From: Oscillospiraceae bacterium
GTDB taxonomy: Bacteria; Bacillota; Clostridia; Oscillospirales; Oscillospiraceae
Assembly: GCA_031280325.1 (NCBI GenBank)
Contig: JAITGW010000059.1
Coordinates: 1 to 6,742 of the forward strand
Reading direction: 5' to 3'
DNA: 6,742 nt
Program-made: the position numbers and the translations under genes
The notes under the pieces: model-generated
Told to the model about the DNA's origin: nothing
The model's database searches: none
Seen by the model: the letters and a program-made list of their open reading frames with translations, nothing else
In this document: piece by piece, positions 1 to 6,168 of the stretch
Numbering within the stretch: position 1 is the stretch's first letter
Layout of the letters: the number at the start of each line of letters is the position of its first letter

Positions 1-746
1 ATCCGAAGCGCGACATTGAGATAATAAACCTCGAGCTTGCTCTCTCCGATCTTGAGACGCTGGAGCGCAGGCTTGACCGGGCGCGCAAGACCGCAAAAAG
101 CGGCGACAAGAAAATTTTGCGCGAGATTGAGGCGTTGGAGGCAATAAAGGCGCGTCTCGATGAGGGGAAATCCGCGCGCGGCATTGAGCTTGACGAGGAC
201 GGCGCGGAGATTCTGCATCAGGCAGAGCTGCTCAGCGCAAAGCCCGTGATTTATGCCGCGAATTTAGACGAATCGGCGTTTGCCGGCGGATACGCCGATA
301 ACGCGTACTACAACGCCGTGCTTGAGCTTGCTGCTGCTGAGGGAAGCGAGGTTCTGCCGATTTGCGCCAAGACTGAAAAGGAAATTTCCGAGCTTCCGGA
401 AGAGGAGCGTGCGATGTTTCTTGAGGAGCTTGGCATATCGGCGTCGGGGCTTGACCGCCTTATCGAGCGGTCGTACTCCCTGCTGGGACTGATTTCTTTT
501 CTCACCGCGGGAAGCGACGAATGCCGCGCGTGGACGATTCGGCACGGGACGCGCGCGCCGCAGGCCGCGGGGAAGATTCACTCTGATTTCGAGCGCGGGT
601 TTATACGCGCCGAAACAATTTCCTTTGCCGACCTTAAATCAAGCGGAACGATGGCGGCGGCGCGTGACCTTGGGCTGATCCGCTCTGAGGGCAAGGAATA
701 TATCATGCGCGACGGGGATATTGTCACGTTCCGCTTTAACGTATGA
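1..746 (+). CDS. ychF: Redox-regulated ATPase YchF (Obg-like), 5'-truncated by window edge
   Basis: This is a P-loop NTPase of the Obg/YchF group that binds ATP rather than GTP. It associates with ribosomes and is linked to stress and redox responses in characterised members. The open frame is already running at the first full codon (position 3). It begins with the family segment DIEIINLELALSDLETLERR, which leads into the helical coiled-coil insertion, so the N-terminal G1-G3 motifs lie upstream of the window. About 247 residues are visible; the E. coli protein has 363. The sequence KPVIYAANLDE (fragment residues 80-90) carries the NxxE element that replaces NKxD in this family and goes with ATP preference. 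The C-terminal TGS domain is intact, with RAWTI, APQAAGKIHSDFERGFIRAE and the terminal DGDIVTFRFNV. The stop TGA (744-746) overlaps the ATG of the next gene, which suggests translational coupling. I am very sure of the family. Confidence 0.96.
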   Translation, partial: PKRDIEIINLELALSDLETLERRLDRARKTAKSGDKKILREIEALEAIKARLDEGKSARGIELDEDGAEILHQAELLSAKPVIYAANLDESAFAGGYADNAYYNAVLELAAAEGSEVLPICAKTEKEISELPEEERAMFLEELGISASGLDRLIERSYSLLGLISFLTAGSDECRAWTIRHGTRAPQAAGKIHSDFERGFIRAETISFADLKSSGTMAAARDLGLIRSEGKEYIMRDGDIVTFRFNV

Positions 747-1453
747 CCGAAAAACGCAGAATCGACGCGATTGACGCGCTGCGCGGACTTGCCGTTATAC
801 TCATGGTTATCCACCACGCGCTGTATGACGCTTTTGCGCTTTTGGGCGCGCCGTTTTGGTTGTATTGGAATCCCGTTTTCGCCGTGCTGCACTATATTTT
901 CGCCGGTGTGTTCGTCGCGCTCGCCGGCGTGTCGTCCCGTTTCTCGCGCAGCAACCTGAGACGCGGACTTGCTTGCGCGCTTGCCGCCGTGATTGTCTCA
1001 ATCGTCTCATATTTCGCCGGAGATCCGATATATTTCGGTGTGCTGCACCTGCTCGCTGTGTGTATGCTGCTCTCCTCGATCCTCGTAAAATACGCGGAGC
1101 GGATTCAAAAGCCGCTCGCGCCGCTCATCGTATGTGCGCTTCTCACAGCGGCGAGCGCGGTCGCGATGACGGTTTTGAATCCCGTTTCCGTCTCGTGGCT
1201 TTTTCCGGTTGGACTGTATACGCAGGAATTCGTCACTGGGGACTATTTCCCGCTTTTTCCATGGATTTTCCTGTTTGCGGCGGGAGTGCTTTCGGGCGGA
1301 TATATCCGAGACGGGAAGCTGCCGCGCGGCTTCTATAATTTCACCACACCGATTTTGCCGAAAATCGGGCGGCGCGCTCTCTGGATTTATCTTGCGCACC
1401 AGCCCGTGCTGTACGGGATAATGCTTCTGATCAGCCGATTTGTCGCGCGCTAG
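743..1453 (+). CDS. DUF1624 / HGSNAT-like integral membrane protein (putative acyltransferase-type)
   Basis: This 236-residue polytopic membrane protein has the features of the DUF1624 family, which is related to the catalytic domain of heparan-alpha-glucosaminide N-acetyltransferase. The bacterial members have no settled substrate. The N-terminus has the hallmark IDALRGLAVILMVIHH (residues 10-25) at the start of the first membrane helix, with the HH pair at 24-25. A second helix runs at about 45-62 and leads into AGVSSRFSRSNLRRGL (61-76), a typical family loop. Then come a hydrophobic stretch at about 77-92, GVLHLLAVCMLL (99-110), helices near 124-145 and 175-190, and a last helix with LWIYLAHQP (213-221). 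Length is normal for the family. The ATG overlaps the ychF stop (ATGA, 743-746) and no separate strong ribosome binding site is seen, so it is probably translated by coupling. Transfer of an acetyl group across the membrane is a family-level inference, not shown here. Confidence 0.85.
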   Translation: MTEKRRIDAIDALRGLAVILMVIHHALYDAFALLGAPFWLYWNPVFAVLHYIFAGVFVALAGVSSRFSRSNLRRGLACALAAVIVSIVSYFAGDPIYFGVLHLLAVCMLLSSILVKYAERIQKPLAPLIVCALLTAASAVAMTVLNPVSVSWLFPVGLYTQEFVTGDYFPLFPWIFLFAAGVLSGGYIRDGKLPRGFYNFTTPILPKIGRRALWIYLAHQPVLYGIMLLISRFVAR

Positions 1454-1460
1454 AAGGAGG
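1453..1460 (+). promoter_or_regulatory. Strong ribosome binding site that fixes the feoAB TTG start
   Basis: GAAGGAGG at 1453-1460 lies 8 bases before TTG at 1469. It overlaps the last base of the TAG stop of the upstream gene. The next in-frame ATG is residue 35, which would remove half of the FeoA domain, so TTG is the start. Confidence 0.85.
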
Positions 1461-1468
1461 GGGCGGAT

Positions 1469-3892
1469 TTGACCGAATACAAAACGCTTGAAGCCCTCTC
1501 TCCGGGACAGTCGGCGGTAATACTCTCGGTGGGCAACCGCAAGAGTGCGCTGAAGCGCCGCCTTATTGACATGGGACTCACGCCGGGGACGACGATTTAT
1601 GTGCGCAAAATCGCTCCGTTCGGCGACCCGGTGGAGGTTTCGGTGCGCGGGTATGACCTGTCGATACGCAAGGAGGATTTGCGTCAGATCACCATTGGCG
1701 ACCTCCCTTCCGCGCGGCGTCGTCATAGGAGTACGAGCTACTTTGTCCCGCGCGAGCTTGACCCGGAGACCCGACGCCGTATGCGCCTGGCGCACGAGCA
1801 TGAGATGGATGCGCACTCGCACGCGTATGACCCTGCGGCACACGACCGAGAGCCGAAAATGCGCATTGCCCTCGCGGGGAACCCGAACAGCGGCAAGACG
1901 ACGCTGTTCAACGCGCTTACAGGCTCGAACCAATCCGTCGGCAACTGGCCCGGAGTCACCGTCGAAAAAAAAGAGGGCGAGGCGGCTTTGGATCGCCATG
2001 AAATTACGATTGTTGACCTCCCCGGCGTATATTCCCTCTCGCCGTACAGCATGGAGGAGATCGTCGCCCGCGACTATATTCTCGGAGCCGCGGGCGCCGC
2101 GCCGCCCGACGCGATTATAAACATCGTTGACGCGACGAATTTAGAGCGCAACCTATATCTCACCGTTCAAATGCTTGAGCTTGAGCGACCGATGGTCGTC
2201 GCGCTCAACTTCATGGATGAGATTCGCGCCGCGGGCGACGCGATTGACCACGCAGCTCTCGCGCAAAAGCTTGGTATTCCCGTTGTGCCGATTTCCGCCA
2301 GAACAGGTGAGAATATTGAAGAGCTTCTTTACACGGCGCACCGGCAGATGCACATCGGCTTTACCGTCGAGCCGGACGATCTTTACGATGATTTCACACA
2401 CATGATCCACCATCGGATCGACGCGGTAATCCATGACAAGGCGCACGAGGCGGGACTTCCCGCGCACTGGACGTCAATCAAGCTGCTTGAGGGAGACGCT
2501 GCTGTGGAAGAGGCGCTGTCCCTCACACGCGGAGAACGGGAGGAGCTTTCCGCGATCGTCGCGGAGTTTGAGGAGCTTGGCGGCGGACTCGGCGACAGCG
2601 AAACGCTTGTGGCAAACGCGCGGTATCAGTTTATAGAAAGCGTTGTGGCGGCTGCCGCGCGGCGCGGCGGAAAGTCCAAGGCGGCAAAGCGCAGTGAGGC
2701 GATCGACCGCGTGGCGACGCATAAAATCTTCGCGGTGCCCCTGTTTTTGCTCATGATGCTTGTAATGTTCAGCATTACCTTCGGACCTGCAGGATCTTTT
2801 CTGTCCGATTGGGTCGGCGCCGCCATGGAGCGCGCGGGGGAGCTTTTCTCTCTCTGGCTTGCGGACTTAAATGTCGCGCAATGGCTGACTGCGCTTGTGT
2901 GTGACGGAATAATCGCGGGCGTCGGCGGCGTACTGACGTTTTTGCCGCAGATCGCGCTTCTGTTTTTATGTATGTCAATCCTTGAGGACACGGGCTATAT
3001 GGCGCGCGCCGCGTTTATTATGGATCGCCTGCTGCGGCGCTTTGGGCTGTCCGGCAAGGCGTTTATACCGATGCTCATGGGCTTCGGCTGCTCCGTACCG
3101 GCGATTATGGGCTCGCGGACGATGGAAAACGAAAAAGACCGCAGGATGACGATCATGCTCATTCCGTTCATGTCCTGCTCTGCCAAGCTCCCGGTGTACG
3201 GACTTATCGCCGCCGCGTTTTTCGGACGCCGGGCGGGCGTCGTGATATTTTTGCTGTATTTGCTTGGCATGGCTCTGGGCATAATCTCCGGGCTGATTTT
3301 CAAGTGTACGCTCTTCCGCGGTGAGCCGGCGGCGTTTGTCATGGAGCTTCCGCCGTACCGTATACCGTCGCCGCGCTCTGTCGCAATGCATGTGTGGGAA
3401 CGCGTCCGCGGGTTTATCGTCCGCGCCGGAACGCTCATTCTGATCATGAGCGTTGTCCTGTGGTTTTTGCAGAGCTTCGACACGCGCCTTATTTACACAG
3501 CTGACATGTCAAGCTCAGTTCTTGCGAGGATCGGCGGATTTTTCGCGCCTGTTTTTCGTCCGCTTGGTTTTGGCGCGTGGCAAGCGTCCGTCGCGATATT
3601 GACGGGGATTATCGCAAAGGAGGCAGTCGTCGCGTCGATTGCGATGTTCTACGGCTTCTCGCTCTCGGCGGGAGCCGGCGCTGTGGCGGGCGCGATGACG
3701 GGCTTCACTCCCGCAAGCGCGTTTTCGTTTTTGGTATTCATATTACTGTATGTGCCGTGCGTCGCCGCGATGGCGGCGGTTTACCGCGAGATGAACAGCG
3801 CGAAATGGACCGCCGCTCTTGCCGCGTGGCAGATTGGCGCCGCTTGGATAACTTCATTTGCGGCGTATAATATCGCGCGGCTTGTGATATAG
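1469..3892 (+). CDS. feoB: Ferrous iron transporter, FeoA-FeoB fusion
   Basis: This 807-residue inner-membrane Fe(II) importer has FeoA fused to the N-terminus of FeoB. Residues 1-77 form an SH3-like FeoA domain (LSPGQSAVI, RLIDMGLTPGTTIYVRK). Residues 78-130 are a basic and then His-rich linker. The G domain begins at MRIALAGNPNSGKTT: G1 at 137-145, G2 region VGNWPGVTVEKKEG at 157-170, G3 DLPG at 183-186, G4 NFMD at 247-250 and G5 SAR at 276-278. A helical GDI-like segment follows to about residue 415. The membrane part carries both conserved Gate-type cysteine motifs, GCSVPAIMGSRT (C541) and PFMSCSAKLPVY (C570). Length agrees with a normal FeoB plus one FeoA. No FeoC and no Cys-rich tail are present. 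It sits 15 bases after the DUF1624 gene, so it is probably co-transcribed with it. Fused FeoAB proteins are known in some anaerobes, so the architecture has precedent. The symbol feoB covers the fusion. Confidence 0.96.
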   Translation: MTEYKTLEALSPGQSAVILSVGNRKSALKRRLIDMGLTPGTTIYVRKIAPFGDPVEVSVRGYDLSIRKEDLRQITIGDLPSARRRHRSTSYFVPRELDPETRRRMRLAHEHEMDAHSHAYDPAAHDREPKMRIALAGNPNSGKTTLFNALTGSNQSVGNWPGVTVEKKEGEAALDRHEITIVDLPGVYSLSPYSMEEIVARDYILGAAGAAPPDAIINIVDATNLERNLYLTVQMLELERPMVVALNFMDEIRAAGDAIDHAALAQKLGIPVVPISARTGENIEELLYTAHRQMHIGFTVEPDDLYDDFTHMIHHRIDAVIHDKAHEAGLPAHWTSIKLLEGDAAVEEALSLTRGEREELSAIVAEFEELGGGLGDSETLVANARYQFIESVVAAAARRGGKSKAAKRSEAIDRVATHKIFAVPLFLLMMLVMFSITFGPAGSFLSDWVGAAMERAGELFSLWLADLNVAQWLTALVCDGIIAGVGGVLTFLPQIALLFLCMSILEDTGYMARAAFIMDRLLRRFGLSGKAFIPMLMGFGCSVPAIMGSRTMENEKDRRMTIMLIPFMSCSAKLPVYGLIAAAFFGRRAGVVIFLLYLLGMALGIISGLIFKCTLFRGEPAAFVMELPPYRIPSPRSVAMHVWERVRGFIVRAGTLILIMSVVLWFLQSFDTRLIYTADMSSSVLARIGGFFAPVFRPLGFGAWQASVAILTGIIAKEAVVASIAMFYGFSLSAGAGAVAGAMTGFTPASAFSFLVFILLYVPCVAAMAAVYREMNSAKWTAALAAWQIGAAWITSFAAYNIARLVI

Positions 3893-3919
3893 CGGCAAAG
3901 CCTTGCTTTACAGGCGGCG
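3893..3919 (+). other. Short weak stem-loops after the feoB stop; no clear terminator
   Basis: Just after the TAG there are two mutually exclusive short hairpins: AAAGC/GCTTT (3897-3901 with 3905-3909) and GCCT/AGGC (3900-3903 with 3912-3915). Neither is followed by a run of T on the plus strand; a run of A follows instead (3920-3926). I see no convincing intrinsic terminator between feoB and the radical SAM gene, so read-through is possible. Confidence 0.3.
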
Positions 3920-3935
3920 AAAAAAATGATAATAT
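3907..3935 (+). promoter_or_regulatory. Candidate sigma-A-type promoter for the radical SAM gene
   Basis: TTTACA (3907-3912) resembles a -35 box. The AT-rich stretch TGATAATAT (3927-3935) offers GATAAT (3928-3933, 15-base spacer) or TAATAT (3930-3935, 17-base spacer) as the -10 box. A run of A lies in the spacer, and the region is distinctly AT-richer than the flanking genes. A start near 3942-3945 would give a leader of about 90-95 bases before the ATG at 4037. The evidence is sequence resemblance only. Confidence 0.4.
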
Positions 3936-3947
3936 ATGCTTAATCTG

Positions 3948-3959
3948 GGTAGTATTACC
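3948..3959 (+). promoter_or_regulatory. Imperfect 12-bp palindrome, possible operator
   Basis: GGTAGTATTACC reads the same on the other strand at 10 of 12 positions. It lies about 12-15 bases after the candidate -10 box, where a repressor would block transcription. No known regulator box is recognised. A palindrome this short could occur by chance. Confidence 0.25.
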
Positions 3960-4000
3960 TTTGAAATATGAACTTAGTCCCGCGCAAAGCAGGCGACAAG

Positions 4001-4017
4001 CCGCGATTTTCGCGCGG
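4001..4017 (+). promoter_or_regulatory. Hairpin abutting the ribosome binding site of the radical SAM gene
   Basis: CCGCG (4001-4005) can pair with CGCGG (4013-4017). Alternatively CGCGA (4002-4006) can pair with TCGCG (4010-4014). The ribosome binding site AAAGGAG (4018-4024) begins on the next base. It stands 12 bases from the ATG at 4037, which is a long spacing. An in-frame TAG at 4028-4030 rules out an upstream start. A role in setting translation level is possible but unproven; I recognise no known riboswitch class. Confidence 0.3.
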
Positions 4018-4036
4018 AAAGGAGAAATAGAGCCTA

Positions 4037-5551
4037 ATGTCAGTGCATTTTCTGTTTGTATATCCCGACTTTCTGGAGGATTCCAAAACGATACGCACGA
4101 TCCCCGGCAACTACAGCGAGGGGATTGCGTCGATTTCAGCGGCGCTCAAGGCGAGCGGACACAGAGTCAGCCTCTATCACCAGACGTATATGCCCGAACG
4201 GCAGGAATTTCTGGATAAAATCCGCGGGTTTTCGCCCGACGTTATCGGCTTTTCGCTGCGCACGACCATCATGAACTGCGCAAAGGAGCAGCTCGCATGG
4301 CTTGACGAAGCGCTGCGGGATATTCCCGTGATCTGCGGAGGCTACCACCCGACGCTCGCGCCGGAGGAGGTTATCGCGATCCCCGGCGTTGACATTGTTT
4401 CCCGGGGCGAGGGCGAGCTTACGACGCGCGATCTTATAAACAGCCTCGACAAAAACGGAGAGTTTGACAAGACCTTGCCGAGTTTTTGGTTCCGGGAGGC
4501 GGACGGCTCCGTTATCCGCAACCCCATGCGCCCGTATCTGCTCGACCTGGACGAGCTGCCGTTTCCCGATCTTGATTTGTTCGACTATAAAAATCTCAAG
4601 AGCAACAGAATCAACACGGCGGAGGTTATCGTTTCCCGCGGCTGCCTGTACTCCTGCACGTACTGCGCGAACGCGCAGATGCGCAACCAGTATGAGGATA
4701 AAAAGCACTATTCGCGCTTCCGCACTCCGGAAAACGCCATCGAATATCTTGAGCGCGTCGTGCAAAAGGATCCGAACATCAAGTATCTCAACTTTAACGA
4801 CGCCATACTAAATATGTTTACGGAGTGGTTCTATCCGTTTATGGCGCTGTATAAAAAGCGGATCAACCTCAAATTCACGTGCAACCTGCGCTTTGACCAC
4901 ATGGACGAGGAGATGTGCAAAACCCTGGCTGGCTGCGGCTGCTACCTTGTCACAATCGGGCTTGAAAACGGCAATGAGGACTTCCGCAAGAAGTATCTCC
5001 ACCGGGTGATGAACAACGACCACATCATAAGGGTCGCCGGCTGGCTGAAAGCAAACGGCGTGCGCGTATACACCTATAATATAATCGGCTTGCCGCATGA
5101 GACGCTTGAGCTTACGCTTGAAACGGCGAAGCTCAACGCGCGGCTGCGCGCGGACAGCGAGGTGGTCAGCTTTTTCTTCCCATATCCCGCGACGGAGCTG
5201 CGGGACATCAGCGAGGCCGGTGGCTTTCTCGACCCCGCGGTCAAGCTCACGGACCGCGTACAGCTGCGTATGCCGAATTATCCCAAGCGCGACATAATTT
5301 ATGCGCGCTACGCGTTCCACAGACTCATCCGCAAGTACCGCAAAATCTTCGAACTGGCGGACGCTGCCCGCGCCGCGCGGCTTGAGGCGCGGCTTGACCG
5401 CCGGATTCTCTCGCCGCTGTATCCCCGAGGGCTGATCGGTGTGCTCGCCGGGGCGTATCACCACGGAGTCGTGGGCGCGAAGCGCATTGGCTCCACAGCG
5501 CTGCCGGGAGTGTACAAAAGGCTGAGGAAAATTAAATACTCGATGAAATAA
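4037..5551 (+). CDS. B12-binding-domain radical SAM protein, substrate unknown
   Basis: This 504-residue soluble enzyme has an N-terminal cobalamin-binding-like Rossmann domain (about 3-140) followed by a radical SAM barrel (about 195-400). The first domain shows FVYPDFLED, GIASISAALKASGHRVSLY, VIGFSLRT, CGGYHPTLAPEE (100-111) and RGEGE (123-127). The DxHxxG corrinoid-ligand motif is not seen, so base-off cobalamin binding by that histidine is not expected. The [4Fe-4S] motif CxxxCxxC is C203, C207 and C210 within SRGCLYSCTYCAN. Later family motifs are GLENG (308-312), GLPHET (351-356) and PYPATEL (382-388). The last 100 residues are basic and helix-prone (AARAARLEARLDRR) with no assigned domain. 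Family members include methyltransferases and ring-forming enzymes, but the sequence does not say which this is. No neighbouring peptide, lipid or sugar pathway genes point to a substrate. Confidence 0.9.
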   Translation: MSVHFLFVYPDFLEDSKTIRTIPGNYSEGIASISAALKASGHRVSLYHQTYMPERQEFLDKIRGFSPDVIGFSLRTTIMNCAKEQLAWLDEALRDIPVICGGYHPTLAPEEVIAIPGVDIVSRGEGELTTRDLINSLDKNGEFDKTLPSFWFREADGSVIRNPMRPYLLDLDELPFPDLDLFDYKNLKSNRINTAEVIVSRGCLYSCTYCANAQMRNQYEDKKHYSRFRTPENAIEYLERVVQKDPNIKYLNFNDAILNMFTEWFYPFMALYKKRINLKFTCNLRFDHMDEEMCKTLAGCGCYLVTIGLENGNEDFRKKYLHRVMNNDHIIRVAGWLKANGVRVYTYNIIGLPHETLELTLETAKLNARLRADSEVVSFFFPYPATELRDISEAGGFLDPAVKLTDRVQLRMPNYPKRDIIYARYAFHRLIRKYRKIFELADAARAARLEARLDRRILSPLYPRGLIGVLAGAYHHGVVGAKRIGSTALPGVYKRLRKIKYSMK

Positions 5552-5607
5552 TTGCATTGATTTCAGTTTGCGCTGTAAATTCCGATATTTTGGAGCGCGT
5601 TAGAAGA

Positions 5608-5633
5608 GGGGAGAGGGCGTGTGCCCTCTCCCC
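5608..5633. repeat. Perfect 11-bp GC-rich inverted repeat (possible terminator or REP-like element)
   Basis: GGGGAGAGGGC (5608-5618) and GCCCTCTCCCC (5623-5633) form a perfect 11-bp stem closed by a GTGT loop. It lies 56 bases after the radical SAM stop, the usual place for a terminator. It lacks the expected T run on the plus strand; GCGTATTAGC follows. On the minus strand the stem is followed by TCTTCTAA, also weak. It could be a non-canonical terminator, a transcript-stabilising hairpin or one copy of a dispersed intergenic repeat. Confidence 0.7.
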
Positions 5634-5649
5634 GCGTATTAGCTGCAAG

Positions 5650-5668
5650 AGCGGCGGTCGCAGCCGCT
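5650..5668 (+). other. Second stem-loop in the intergenic region
   Basis: AGCGGC (5650-5655) pairs with GCCGCT (5663-5668) around a seven-base loop. It follows the 11-bp hairpin by 16 bases. It is plausible as part of a structured transcript; no known RNA family is recognised. Confidence 0.4.
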
Positions 5669-5698
5669 GAAAATGAAAAGAGGAGTGACGGGACAGCG

Positions 5699-5734
5699 CT
5701 GAGTGAAAACTGCAAGGATCGCGGTTCCCCTCAG
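5699..5734 (+). other. Two-tier stem-loop in the intergenic region, possible structured RNA
   Basis: An outer stem CTGAG/CTCAG (5699-5703 with 5730-5734) encloses an inner stem AACTGC/GCGGTT (5708-5713 with 5721-5726, one G-U pair). Between them is a small internal loop (TGAA opposite CCC), and a seven-base AAGGATC loop caps the inner stem. The 8-base palindrome CAGCGCTG (5694-5701) overlaps the outer 5' strand and could pair alternatively. No known riboswitch or small RNA consensus is recognised. Confidence 0.35.
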
Positions 5735-5866
5735 AAAACCGTTCAAAACATTGAAGCGAGCAAAACAATATGGAAAAGAAATAATAAAAAAGCAAGAAAT
5801 TGGCGCAATTTGGGGTGTGTCGCGCGAAATTCAAAGGAGGTATACTGTATTTATAAGTACAAACGG
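5735..5866 (+). other. AT-rich leader region of the DUF6514-like gene
   Basis: This stretch is rich in A (for example AAATAATAAAAAAGCAAG near 5779-5796), in contrast to the GC-rich genes around it. It holds one small hairpin, AAATTG/CAATTT (5797-5802 with 5806-5811). Loose promoter-like hexamers TTCAAA (5830-5835) and TATAAG (5852-5857) are 16 bases apart, but they would leave almost no leader before the ribosome binding site at 5867. AAAGGAGG at 5833-5840 looks like a ribosome binding site, yet no ATG, GTG or TTG start follows at a usable distance. I can assign nothing firm here. Confidence 0.3.
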
Positions 5867-5880
5867 AAAGGATGATAAGT

Positions 5881-6168
5881 ATGGTATATTCAATTAAGTA
5901 TTCAAAGCTCAAAAAGGAGCGGTATTATCTCCTTTTAAGCGGCGCTCATGTAACGGGCGACGATGGGAAAAGGCATATCTCATGGGGCGTCGTTATGTTT
6001 TACAACAACGCCAGGGTGTTTTCGATGCCCGACATCACCCGTGACAGGGCGCGGCTTGTGCGCCTTCTGCGCCTGATTTCAAAAAACGCCGTGCCGCCCT
6101 ATCAGGTGAGGGAAATTTTAGAGGATTGCGTTACCGAGGAGCATATCCCCTTGCCGCTCGGGAGCTAG
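5881..6168 (+). CDS. DUF6514-like small protein
   Basis: This is a 95-residue protein without membrane segments. I place it in the DUF6514 family of small clostridial proteins by pattern: YYLLLSGAHVTG near the N-terminus, then SWGVVMFYN, then PDITRDRARLVRLLRLISKN and finally PPYQVREILEDCV near the C-terminus. This resembles the family layout of a beta-rich half, then a DIS-D box, then two helices ending in a V-E-D/E-F-like segment. The function of the family is unknown. I chose ATG at 5881 because AAAGG (5867-5871) lies 9 bases ahead of it. ATG at 5872, three codons upstream in frame, abuts that same site and has no usable one of its own. The gene has its own AT-rich leader and ends tail to tail with the next gene, sharing CTAG at 6165-6168. 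It is probably monocistronic. Coding status is fairly sure; the family name is less so. Confidence 0.75.
   Translation: MVYSIKYSKLKKERYYLLLSGAHVTGDDGKRHISWGVVMFYNNARVFSMPDITRDRARLVRLLRLISKNAVPPYQVREILEDCVTEEHIPLPLGS

Noticed and set aside
1454..1468. Fur or similar iron box directly in front of feoAB
   Set aside because: The 15-base gap holds only the ribosome binding site; iron control, if any, would have to act at a promoter upstream of this window or inside the preceding genes.
1007..1999. Long minus-strand open frame of 330 codons across DUF1624 and feoAB
   Set aside because: It lies opposite two well-supported genes, is rich in Arg and His as expected for an antisense shadow of GC-rich coding DNA, and matches no family I know.
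3961..4036. Riboswitch (cobalamin, c-di-GMP or other) upstream of the radical SAM gene
   Set aside because: The leader is too short for a cobalamin riboswitch, and I find no B12-box or c-di-GMP aptamer consensus; only a short hairpin is present.
3961..4218. TTG-initiated 85-codon frame upstream of and overlapping the radical SAM gene
   Set aside because: Most of it is an out-of-frame reading of the radical SAM gene, it has no ribosome binding site, and its unique part is only about 25 codons.
4808..5557. Minus-strand open frame of 249 codons opposite the radical SAM gene
   Set aside because: The plus-strand frame has diagnostic motifs throughout; the antisense frame has biased composition and no recognisable domain.
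5872..5880. ATG at 5872 as the start of the DUF6514-like gene
   Set aside because: The ribosome binding site AAAGG (5867-5871) abuts this ATG, while it is correctly spaced (9 bases) for the in-frame ATG at 5881.
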